Shown here: positions 1 through 5,014 of the stretch, piece by piece
Position numbering within the stretch: position 1 is the stretch's first letter
Layout of the letters: every line of letters starts with the position of its first letter
From: Methanoculleus sp.
GTDB lineage: Archaea; Halobacteriota; Methanomicrobia; Methanomicrobiales; Methanoculleaceae
Direction: 5' to 3'
NCBI GenBank assembly: GCA_028698765.1
Contig: JAQVVW010000126.1
Span: 1 to 5,383 of the forward strand
Length of the DNA: 5,383 nt
Notes under the pieces: generated by a model
Seen by the model: only the letters and a program-made list of their open reading frames with translations
Told to the model about the DNA's origin: nothing
The model's database searches: none
Made by a program: the position numbers and the translations under genes

Positions 1-150
1 GATGCGACCTCGCTCAAGGAGAGGATCGGCGAAGGGTTCAACATCGGCGGCAATCTCCTCCTCTACATCGGCATTGGGGTCGTCATCGTCCTTATCGTCG
101 CAGGCGTCGTGATATACCGGAAGAAGACCGGCTGGGACGAACTCGGATAA
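1..150 (+). CDS. C-terminal end of a membrane-anchored surface protein (partial)
   Basis: Frame 1 is open from the left edge to a TAA at 148-150 and gives 49 residues. Residues about 18-39 (NLLLYIGIGVVIVLIVAGVV plus IY) form one strongly hydrophobic helix. It is followed by a short basic and polar tail, RKKTGWDELG, which suits a stop-transfer segment with the tail in the cytoplasm. This arrangement, with the body outside the cell and one C-terminal anchor, is common in methanogen surface proteins and S-layer-related COG1361-type proteins, but the catalytic or binding part lies outside the window, so no function is assigned. The gene is convergent with the operon that ends at 798. That it is a real CDS end is well supported by the membrane helix, the basic tail and GC-rich third positions; its identity is open. 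Confidence 0.75.
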   Translation, partial: DATSLKERIGEGFNIGGNLLLYIGIGVVIVLIVAGVVIYRKKTGWDELG

Positions 151-164
151 CCCTGACACCCACC

Positions 165-190
165 CTCTTTTCGCACCCTCATCTTTTGTA
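165..190 (+). terminator. Possible T-rich archaeal terminator
   Basis: Two T4 runs (168-171 and 184-187) lie in a C/T-rich stretch just after the stop codon at 150. Archaeal RNA polymerase can terminate on short oligo-T tracts without a hairpin, so this is where the upstream transcript could end. The tracts are short and the call is weak. From here to about 283 nothing else is recognisable. Confidence 0.22.
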
Positions 191-283
191 CCTGTTCTCC
201 GGCATGAGTAGCGTCCAACACTCCTGGCAAGTCTATTGACCCTACTGCTTGTTGTCATCTAAAACCCAAAAATCCGACATCAT

Positions 284-298
284 CTTCGCGTTCTTCGC
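284..298 (-). repeat. CGCGAAG-family repeat, left copy (15 nt)
   Basis: The sequence CTTCGCGTTCTTCGC is the exact reverse complement of 576-590. It opens the composite region and continues into further TTCGCAC units (294-307). Confidence 0.6.
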
Positions 299-303
299 AC
301 TTC

Positions 304-543
304 GCACCTAACGGTGCTCACGCTCACTACGTTCGCACCTCCCACCTTCGGTGCTCGAACTCCGTTCCCGCACCTGACGGTGCTTACGTTCGCTATCGCT
401 CACGCCTCGAAGACCTCCGGTCTTCTCAAACTCCTGTCCTACGGACAGTCGTTCTCCGGAACGTCGCACCCTTCCGGAAAGTCGTCCTTCGCGGCTCGCA
501 CTCGGGGCGGCTCAAGCTCGCTCTCGCTCGCACTTCGTGTGAG
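304..543. repeat. Array of about eight short hairpins with covarying stems
   Basis: Successive short inverted repeats are: 304-308/313-317 (GCACC/GGTGC), 335-339/350-354 (same stem, with an inner CACC/GGTG at 343-353), 370-374/379-383 (GCACC/GGTGC), 409-415/419-425 (GAAGACC/GGTCTTC), 434-439/443-448 (CTGTCC/GGACAG), 451-454/459-462 (GTTC/GAAC), 472-479 (TTCCGGAA) and 527-533/537-543 (CTCGCAC/GTGTGAG, one G-U pair). Stem sequences differ, yet most loops are 3-4 nt and fit T-N-C or T-N-A-C between CC and GG. One stretch is also a diverged direct repeat (304-322 and 370-388, 17 of 19 identical, 66 nt apart). The units are not identical, so this is not a CRISPR array. Confidence 0.65.
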
Positions 544-570
544 TTAACAGTCTATAAGCGATGATGCAGT

Positions 571-598
571 CTCGCGCGAAGAACGCGAAGCCGCGAAG
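571..598 (+). repeat. CGCGAAG-family repeat, second copy
   Basis: The unit starts CTCGCGCGAAGAACGCGAAG and ends CCGCGAAG. It has the same orientation as 678-700 and the opposite orientation to 284-298 and 629-651. Positions 576-590 pair exactly with 284-298. Confidence 0.6.
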
Positions 599-628
599 GG
601 GAGTTGCAGGTGATTATACCGAACTTCG

Positions 629-651
629 CGCTCTTCGCGGCTTCGCGTGAG
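629..651 (-). repeat. Left arm of a 23-bp inverted repeat
   Basis: This arm pairs with 678-700 over 23 positions with a single non-Watson-Crick pair (T648 with G681, a G-U pair in RNA). The spacer is 26 nt (652-677). It is the same repeat family as 571-598. Confidence 0.7.
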
Positions 652-677
652 TATTCAGCACAAGGGAGTGATAGAGC

Positions 678-700
678 CTCGCGCGAAGCCGCGAAGAGCG
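678..700 (+). repeat. Right arm of a 23-bp inverted repeat
   Basis: This arm is the partner of 629-651 and begins CTCGCGCGAAGCCGCGAAG. With its partner it would form a long, GC-rich stem in RNA from either strand or a cruciform in DNA, downstream of both flanking genes. Confidence 0.7.
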
Positions 701-780
701 AGAATCCGAGCCTTGAGAACTCCGGGAGATTTTGGGGGAGAAGAAAGAGGTGTGGGGAACCTGGATCTTCTGCCGCTGAA

Positions 781-794
781 CCGGGAAAAAGGGG
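781..794 (-). terminator. Possible oligo-T terminator after the Agl23-like gene
   Basis: On the minus strand, four bases after the TGA at 798, the sequence reads CCCC-TTTTT-CCCGG (T5 at 790-786), with a second pyrimidine-rich stretch further on (about 755-735). This is consistent with oligo-T termination of the tuf operon in archaea. No stable hairpin precedes it. From 707 to 780 I see nothing else. Confidence 0.35.
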
Positions 795-797
795 TTG

Positions 798-2480
798 TCA
801 GGCAATCGTCCCTGCGGGAACCTTCGAGAAGACCTCGAGGTTTCTGCTCCCCACTTTTCCGTCCCGCAGGAAGTAATACTCGAGCAGCCTGTCCTTGTTC
901 TCCTCGTAGGAGAACCAGTAGTTCAGCCGGTAGGTCTCCTTCACGTAGCCGTCGAGGGTCGGATAGGTGTTGGCATCGTGGGTGATCACGAGATCGAAGT
1001 TCCCTCCGTATATCGTGGGTTCGCTCACCTTCTGGCTGTAATACGCGAGTTTAGAGGCGCGATCGCCCCGGTAATACCAGGGTAGTGGCCAGTAGTTGTC
1101 GGTCGCGACCGCCACCTTATCCGCGGCATCGATCTTTGCGAAGACCTCCCGCAAGTCTTCGGAGTTCTGCACCTGCACGATGGGTTCGTTGATGTCTGCC
1201 GGGGTGAACGCCACATGGAACGTCATGGCAACCAGGAAGATGCTTGCCGCGACGGCGATGACCGCCTTCTTTGTCGTCATCATATAGACCGCGACGAAGA
1301 TCATCGGCAGGAGCTGGTGGAGGATCAGCCAGGGCACCTTCTCGCCGATGTAAGCGTAGACCGCCATCGAGAGGAGCATCCAGAAGATGGCGAATCGCAT
1401 GAACTCCTTCTGTCGGTCGATCGGCCGGATCTCTCCCTCACCCGAGAGGATCTCACGGAGCCGGTCCTTCCATCCCGGGGTCTGCCGGGCAGGGGGGGCT
1501 GTAACCGCTGGAGTCTCCTCGTCTACACTTTCAGTCCCTTCTGTCGCCTCAGGGCTCTCCCCGTGCCCTCCCCACTTCTCTCTCCAGCGGGAGACGGCGC
1601 CGGGGATGTCGATGAACTGCAGGAACCCGACGACGGCGAGGATCAGGATCGGCACCTCGTAGAGGATGAAGAGCAGGATGTAGAAGTAGGGCGGCCCTCC
1701 GAGGCGCTGCATCTGGTGCATGGCGGTCCAGTGTTCGATGGCCCGGAGCCACCAGGTCAGGATCATCTCCGGGTGGGCGCCGAACGACGAGTAGAAGGCC
1801 GCCATGATCCCGAAGGCAACGAGAGCGACGAGCGCGAGGTCCCGGACCCAGCGGGCCGGGAGCCGGACTTTCCTCGTCCAGACCAGGTAGAGGAGGTACG
1901 CCCCGAAGATCAGGATGACGATCGGCATGTTCTCCATCGTGGATATCCCGAGGCCGATCACTGTCCCGGCGAGGAGTGCATACCGCATCTGCCTTCGCTC
2001 GAAGTAATACAGGAGAGCGACGAGGAGCACCATCGTGAAGAAGATGATGAAGGGATCGTCCCGGAGGAACCGCGAGAAGTAGACCATGTTCGGCGATACG
2101 GCAAGGAAAAGCGCCGCTACCAGGGTCTGCTTCTTGTCGAGATATCCGAGTTTGTAGATCGGATAGACCAGCAGGACGAGCAGGGTGCCGAGCAACGCCG
2201 GGACGAGCCTTCCTACGAGATCCGAGTCGCCGAGGAGCGCAAACATCCCGGCCGTGACGTAATACCGTAGCGGCCCGTGGTACATGGGGTCATAGATGTA
2301 GGCTCCCTCGGTCAGGATTCGATAGGAGAACCACGCGTGGATAGCCTCGTCGTGGTGAAAGAGTTTCAGGTCGAGAGTGTAAAAACGAAGAATAATTGTG
2401 GCCAGAAGTATGAGGAGAAAAAGCCCCTCGAGTGAGAGTAGTCGTTCACGGACTCCTGCCGCGAACACGGCGGCCTTCAC
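798..2480 (-). CDS. Agl23-like membrane glycosyltransferase (GT-C / GT39-like family)
   Basis: This 560-residue polytopic membrane protein resembles the archaeal 'flippase activity-associated protein Agl23' family (TIGR03663), related to dolichyl-phosphate-sugar glycosyltransferases of the GT39/PMT type. Visible features are: a first membrane helix at about 19-36; the acidic motif HHDEAIH at 42-48 (D44, E45) in the first outer loop, where GT-C enzymes carry their catalytic acid; RFLRDDPF around D141-D142; about ten hydrophobic helices between 70 and 423; a PMT-like KVPWLILHQLLP at 381-392; and a soluble C-terminal domain at about 430-560. A charged, low-complexity insert (308-336) interrupts the helices. 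By family it should move a lipid-linked sugar in surface glycan or N-glycan assembly; the substrate is unknown. The start is GTG at 2480, with Shine-Dalgarno GAGGTGG overlapping the rpsJ stop and a 12-nt gap, which indicates cotranscription. Membership in this family is secure; the exact reaction is inferred. Confidence 0.85.
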   Translation of the reverse strand: MKAAVFAAGVRERLLSLEGLFLLILLATIILRFYTLDLKLFHHDEAIHAWFSYRILTEGAYIYDPMYHGPLRYYVTAGMFALLGDSDLVGRLVPALLGTLLVLLVYPIYKLGYLDKKQTLVAALFLAVSPNMVYFSRFLRDDPFIIFFTMVLLVALLYYFERRQMRYALLAGTVIGLGISTMENMPIVILIFGAYLLYLVWTRKVRLPARWVRDLALVALVAFGIMAAFYSSFGAHPEMILTWWLRAIEHWTAMHQMQRLGGPPYFYILLFILYEVPILILAVVGFLQFIDIPGAVSRWREKWGGHGESPEATEGTESVDEETPAVTAPPARQTPGWKDRLREILSGEGEIRPIDRQKEFMRFAIFWMLLSMAVYAYIGEKVPWLILHQLLPMIFVAVYMMTTKKAVIAVAASIFLVAMTFHVAFTPADINEPIVQVQNSEDLREVFAKIDAADKVAVATDNYWPLPWYYRGDRASKLAYYSQKVSEPTIYGGNFDLVITHDANTYPTLDGYVKETYRLNYWFSYEENKDRLLEYYFLRDGKVGSRNLEVFSKVPAGTIA

Positions 2481-2487
2481 GCCGCAC

Positions 2488-2494
2488 CCACCTC
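2488..2494 (-). promoter_or_regulatory. Shine-Dalgarno site fixing the GTG start of the Agl23-like gene
   Basis: On the minus strand GAGGTGG lies 7 nt before GTG (2480-2478) and overlaps the rpsJ stop codon (2495-2493). The layout favours termination-reinitiation by ribosomes finishing S10 and supports the GTG over internal starts. Confidence 0.6.
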
Positions 2495-2801
2495 AGCTCT
2501 CCAGCACAATCTCAATGCCGATGTCTTTTGGAACCTGAATGCGCATCAACTGGCGCAGCGCACGCTCGTCGGCATCGATGTCGATGAGCCTCTTGTGCAC
2601 CCGCATCTGCCAGCGGTCCCAGGTTGCGGTACCTTCGCCGTCAGGGCTCTTCCTGGTGGGGACCACGAGTTTCTTCGTGGGCAGCGGGATAGGACCTGCC
2701 AGATTGACGCCGGTACGCTCTGCTATCTCTTTGATCCTGTCACAGACCATCTCGATTTTCTCGAAATCGGTTCCGGAAAGACGTATTCTGGCCTTCTGCA
2801 T
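2493..2801 (-). CDS. rpsJ: Small ribosomal subunit protein S10 (uS10)
   Basis: The protein has 102 residues and starts [21 protein letters not shown]10 is part of the 30S head and contacts 16S rRNA. Family hallmarks are the N-terminal beta-strand ARIRLSG, the helix [17 protein letters not shown], the loop GPIPLPTKK followed by the RKSPDG segment, and the C-terminal strands [10 protein letters not shown] and [12 protein letters not shown]. The length matches archaeal S10. I chose ATG at 2801 because GGTGG (2811-2807) lies 5 nt upstream; an in-frame TTG at 2813 would add four residues and sit on top of that ribosome site. The gene follows tuf by 30 nt, the usual archaeal tuf-rpsJ order, and precedes the glycosyltransferase by 12 nt. 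Confidence 0.96.
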   Translation of the reverse strand: MQKARIRLSGTDFEKIEMVCDRIKEIAERTGVNLAGPIPLPTKKLVVPTRKSPDGEGTATWDRWQMRVHKRLIDIDADERALRQLMRIQVPKDIGIEIVLES

Positions 2802-2806
2802 GTTAA

Positions 2807-2811
2807 CCACC
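2807..2811 (-). promoter_or_regulatory. Shine-Dalgarno site deciding the rpsJ start
   Basis: GGTGG on the minus strand, 5 nt before the ATG at 2801, is complementary to the archaeal 16S 3' end. It overlaps the alternative TTG (2813-2811), which makes the longer form unlikely. Confidence 0.6.
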
Positions 2812-2817
2812 AAAAAA
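2812..2817 (-). terminator. T6 tract between tuf and rpsJ (possible partial terminator)
   Basis: Six consecutive T on the minus strand lie within the 30-nt tuf-rpsJ gap, directly before the rpsJ Shine-Dalgarno. In archaea such a tract can cause partial termination or 3'-end formation, which could let EF-1 alpha mRNA exceed that of the distal genes. It may simply be an unstructured leader for rpsJ. Confidence 0.25.
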
Positions 2818-2831
2818 TTATAGGTATCGTC

Positions 2832-4109
2832 TTATCTCATCTGCTTGGGTGTGATGTCCATGCACACGCCTGCCGCAATGGTGGATCCCATATCACGGAC
2901 AGCGAACCGGCCGAGCTGCGGGATCTCCTTGACCTTCTCGATGACCATGGCCTGGGTCGGCTTGATCTTGACGATCGCGGCATCGCCGGTCTTGAGGAAT
3001 GTGGGGTTCTCTTCCTTGACCTGGCCGGTGCGGGGGTCGAGTTTCTTCATGAGTTCGATGAAGGTGCACGCGATCTGGGCAGTGTGGCAGTGGAAGACCG
3101 GGGTGTAGCCGACGGTCAGGGCGCTGGGGTGGTGGAGCACGACGACCTGTGCGATGAACTCGTCAGCGACGGTCGGCGGCACATCGGCGGGACCGCAGAC
3201 GTCACCGCGGCGGATGTCACCCTTGCCGATACCGCGGACGTTGAACCCGACGTTGTCGCCGGGGAGTGCCTGCGGGATCTCTTCGTGGTGCATCTCGATG
3301 GACTTGATCTCACCCTCTTTGTTCGCGGGCATGAAGCTGACCTTCATTCCCTTCTTCATGATACCGGTCTCGACACGCCCGACGGGGACGGTTCCGATAC
3401 CGGAGATGGAGTAGACGTCCTGGATGGGGAGACGCATGGGGAGGGTCGTGGGCTTCTCGGGTTCAGTGAGCGCGTTGAGTGCGTCGAGCACTGCGGGTCC
3501 CTTGTACCAGGGGGTGTTCGCGCTGGGCTTCGCGATGTTGTCGCCGACGAACGAGCTCATCGGGATGAAGCTGATGGAATCAGGCTTGTAGCCGACCATC
3601 TTGAGCAGCTGGGAGAGCTGTTCCTTGACCTCGTTGAAGCGCTTCTCGTCGTACTTGACGACGTCCATCTTGTTGACGCCGATGATCAGCTGGTTGATGC
3701 CGAGCGTACGGGAGAGGAAGACGTGCTCCTTGGTCTGCTCCATCACGCCGTCGGGTGCGGCGACGACCAGCAGCGCGGCGTCTGCCTGGGACGCGCCCGT
3801 GATCATGTTCTTGACGAAGTCACGGTGACCGGGGCAGTCCACGACGGTGAAGTAGTACTTATCGGTGTCGAACCGCTTGTGGGCGATATCGATGGTGATA
3901 CCACGCTCACGCTCTTCCTTGAGGCTGTCCATCACCCAGGCGAACTCGAACGAGCCCTTACCCTTGGTCTCTGCCTCTTTCCTGAACGACTCAATGATGT
4001 GGGGGGCCACAGCTCCCGTCTCAAAGAGCAACCGACCGACGGTCGTAGACTTCCCGTGGTCGATGTGTCCGATAACTGCTAAATTCATGTGGGGCTTTTC
4101 AACTGCCAT
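2832..4109 (-). CDS. tuf: Translation elongation factor EF-1 alpha (aEF1A)
   Basis: This 425-residue GTPase carries aminoacyl-tRNA to the ribosomal A site in the cytoplasm. The motifs are intact: G1 GHIDHGKST at 14-22; switch [12 protein letters not shown] around 67-76 with the conserved T72; G3 DCPGH at 91-95; G4 NKMD at 136-139; and a G5-like PMSS at 173-176. Two beta-barrel domains follow (about 210-300 with [16 protein letters not shown], and about 310-425 ending with [16 protein letters not shown]). Length and the eukaryote-like sequence fit archaeal EF-1 alpha, not bacterial EF-Tu. The start ATG at 4109 has GGAGGA 8 nt upstream. It is the first gene of the minus-strand operon and has its own BRE/TATA promoter. 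No key residue is missing. Confidence 0.98.
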   Translation of the reverse strand: MAVEKPHMNLAVIGHIDHGKSTTVGRLLFETGAVAPHIIESFRKEAETKGKGSFEFAWVMDSLKEERERGITIDIAHKRFDTDKYYFTVVDCPGHRDFVKNMITGASQADAALLVVAAPDGVMEQTKEHVFLSRTLGINQLIIGVNKMDVVKYDEKRFNEVKEQLSQLLKMVGYKPDSISFIPMSSFVGDNIAKPSANTPWYKGPAVLDALNALTEPEKPTTLPMRLPIQDVYSISGIGTVPVGRVETGIMKKGMKVSFMPANKEGEIKSIEMHHEEIPQALPGDNVGFNVRGIGKGDIRRGDVCGPADVPPTVADEFIAQVVVLHHPSALTVGYTPVFHCHTAQIACTFIELMKKLDPRTGQVKEENPTFLKTGDAAIVKIKPTQAMVIEKVKEIPQLGRFAVRDMGSTIAAGVCMDITPKQMR

Positions 4110-4117
4110 AGATTGTA

Positions 4118-4123
4118 TCCTCC
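4118..4123 (-). promoter_or_regulatory. Strong Shine-Dalgarno of tuf
   Basis: GGAGGA on the minus strand, 8 nt before the ATG, is a near-complete anti-16S match, as expected for a highly expressed gene. It confirms the start at 4109. Confidence 0.7.
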
Positions 4124-4187
4124 ACTCAAATAGGTCTGTCAGCTCGAACAGCCTGCTTATGCGAGTAACTTATACGTATGACGTTCT

Positions 4188-4203
4188 CCATATAAAGTAT
4201 TTC
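4188..4203 (-). promoter_or_regulatory. BRE/TATA promoter of the tuf-rpsJ-glycosyltransferase operon
   Basis: The minus strand reads GAAATA-CTTTATATGG: an A-rich TFB recognition element followed directly by a TTTATAT TATA box, the classical methanogen arrangement. Transcription would start about 25 nt downstream, near 4167, which leaves a leader of about 58 nt including the Shine-Dalgarno. On the plus strand the box reads ATATAAAG but has no A-rich element before it, so polarity favours tuf. Confidence 0.7.
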
Positions 4204-4205
4204 TA

Positions 4206-4224
4206 TGCGCGTCAGTAGCGCGCA
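4206..4224. promoter_or_regulatory. TGCGCG-N7-CGCGCA inverted repeat between divergent genes
   Basis: This is a perfect 6-bp dyad with a 7-nt spacer. It sits directly upstream of the tuf BRE/TATA and in the upstream region of the divergent gene at 4288. Its size and position would suit an operator for a dimeric regulator, but the GC-rich arms could also arise by chance. Confidence 0.3.
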
Positions 4225-4287
4225 CGCTTCAAAAACCCCCGGTAATCGACAGAATCTTATTCTCGGGAAATCTACGTTCCTCGTACC

Positions 4288-4590
4288 ATGAAGATACTTG
4301 AGTTTCACCGTGACGATGGAAGTGACCGGGTGAAGGTGGCATGCGCAGATCGCGAGGTCTCGGTCCACTCCCACTGTGGCTACTGCAAACACTGTGCGGG
4401 TGTCCGGGTGGGCAAACGGACGATCGCGACGCCACAGCGCCAGGCATTCTCCGGTCTTTCGCAGGGTGGAAATCCGGACGAGAGCCTGCTCAACGCAGCC
4501 ATGATGTTCAACACCCTTGTCCGGGACGGCACCGCTATCGAGTGCGATGATGACGCGGGCGAAGGGTTCTGTTCGATCTACGGTTACTGA
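4288..4590 (+). CDS. Small cysteine-rich protein of unknown function
   Basis: The protein has 100 residues and I do not recognise its family. It has six cysteines: C19, a compact H27-x-H29-C30-x2-C33-x-H35-C36 cluster, C86 and C95. The cluster resembles a zinc or iron-sulfur ligand set, but does not match a named motif that I can assign. There is no signal peptide or membrane helix, so it is probably cytosolic. An acidic stretch (E85-E92, with ECDDDAGE) lies near the C-terminus. The start ATG at 4288 has no Shine-Dalgarno, while a TATA-like CTTATTC lies about 26-32 nt upstream (4256-4262), so the mRNA may be leaderless. GC-rich third positions and cysteine clustering favour this strand over the long antisense frame. 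It is divergent from tuf, and its end overlaps a possible minus-strand micro-ORF by 7 nt. Coding is likely; function is unknown. Confidence 0.65.
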   Translation: MKILEFHRDDGSDRVKVACADREVSVHSHCGYCKHCAGVRVGKRTIATPQRQAFSGLSQGGNPDESLLNAAMMFNTLVRDGTAIECDDDAGEGFCSIYGY

Positions 4591-4670
4591 TGCCGGCACT
4601 TTGCTCCCTTGTCTTTGAGGAGGAGGTGCCATAGCGCAGCCTCTTCCTGTGGCGTGAGGCGGGGGAGCAT
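4584..4670 (-). CDS. Possible 28-residue micro-protein
   Basis: An ATG at 4670 is preceded by GGAGGGG with 8-nt spacing and opens a frame ending at TAA 4584-4586. The peptide MLPRLTPQEEAALWHLLLKD then KGAKCRHQ looks protein-like: a helix-capping LTPQEEAALWHLLLK followed by a basic tail with one Cys. The frame is open further upstream to 4751 without an ATG (GTG at 4691), reading RKSPDGTSTRLERVPGGAPE before the ATG, so a longer product or the remnant of a longer gene is possible. It ends tail-to-tail with the gene at 4288-4590, with a 7-nt overlap. I do not recognise the family. The evidence is a good ribosome site and plausible composition only. Confidence 0.35.
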   Translation of the reverse strand: MLPRLTPQEEAALWHLLLKDKGAKCRHQ

Positions 4671-5014
4671 CTCTGGAGCCCCTCCAGGCACCCGTTCGAG
4701 CCTCGTTGAGGTGCCGTCAGGGCTCTTTCTCCGGTTGGCTCCAGCGCGCCGTCAAATCCGGACCGGTATGGAAAAACTATTCTATGGGTATGGCAGGCAT
4801 CCTGCCGAGACGGGCGGGCAAGCACCGTTTTTTACGTCCTCTATGTGTCGACGGCCCACAGCGCGCTCTGGTGAACCGCTGCTCGGGTTAGGGTATCTCA
4901 GATCCCATTGGACCAATAGTCCTACCCGGCTCCCGGTCTCGATGTGACCCGACTCCCCACCGGTTGCCGCCATCCATGCCGGCCCTATAGAGTATCAAAA
5001 ATTGGGGATTATGT
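4671..5014. other. Intergenic region without a confident gene; several inverted repeats
   Basis: Apart from the upstream extension of the micro-ORF, no frame here has a convincing start and composition. Structure seen: hairpin 4792-4797/4801-4806 (GGCAGG-CAT-CCTGCC), a plus-strand T6 at 4828-4833, a stem 4884-4892/4921-4928 with one bulged T that encloses the palindrome ATTGG-A-CCAAT (4907-4917). These could belong to a small RNA or be decayed sequence. There is no clear BRE/TATA for a plus- or minus-strand RNA. Confidence 0.4.
4997..5003 (-). terminator. Oligo-T terminator after the PEGA protein gene
   Basis: The minus strand reads AATTTTTG 11 nt after the TGA stop (5017-5015). A T5 tract in an A/T-rich pocket of otherwise GC-rich DNA fits hairpin-independent archaeal termination. 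Confidence 0.4.

Larger units (their letters stand above)
284..706. repeat. Composite intergenic repeat region (hairpin array plus CGCGAAG repeats)
   Basis: This gene-free block lies between two convergent genes. A left arm (284-298) is exactly complementary to 576-590, so the hairpin array at 304-543 sits inside a 15-bp inverted repeat. Two further related copies (629-651 and 678-700) form a second, tighter inverted repeat. No transposase, target-site duplication or credible ORF is visible. Open frames crossing the block are rich in Ser, Arg, Thr and Leu and look like by-products of the repeated sequence. It could be a MITE- or REP-like element, a structured 3' region or an RNA. I call it a repeat region only. 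Confidence 0.6.

Noticed and set aside
304..543. CRISPR array
   Set aside because: The units differ in sequence and length and there are no uniform repeats or spacers. The order comes from local hairpins.
314..547. 77-residue plus-strand open frame in the hairpin array
   Set aside because: It is low-complexity S/T/L/R-rich, starts inside a hairpin and has no ribosome site. It follows the repeats.
1215..2270. 351-residue plus-strand open frame
   Set aside because: It is antisense to the Agl23-like gene. The product is an implausible E/D/R/P/H-rich string produced by the GC-rich codon pattern of the real strand.
2595..4082. 495-residue plus-strand open frame
   Set aside because: It is entirely antisense to rpsJ and tuf, whose identities are certain. 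The composition (Asp, Leu, Val, Gly and His excess) is typical of a mirror frame.
4126..4632. 168-residue minus-strand open frame over the Cys-rich gene
   Set aside because: It runs through the tuf promoter and leader and has a non-protein-like composition. The plus-strand 100-residue frame has better codon pattern and clustered cysteines.
4691..4704. tRNA T-arm-like GTTCGAGCC
   Set aside because: No matching acceptor, D or anticodon arms could be folded around it on either strand.
4535..4825. 96-residue minus-strand open frame
   Set aside because: It is an Arg/Ser-rich frame without a ribosome site. The neighbouring frame at 4584-4670 has the better composition and Shine-Dalgarno.
4782..4973. 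63-residue minus-strand open frame between the micro-ORF and the PEGA gene
   Set aside because: There is no Shine-Dalgarno and no recognisable motif, and it ends within a hairpin. I could not separate it from chance.
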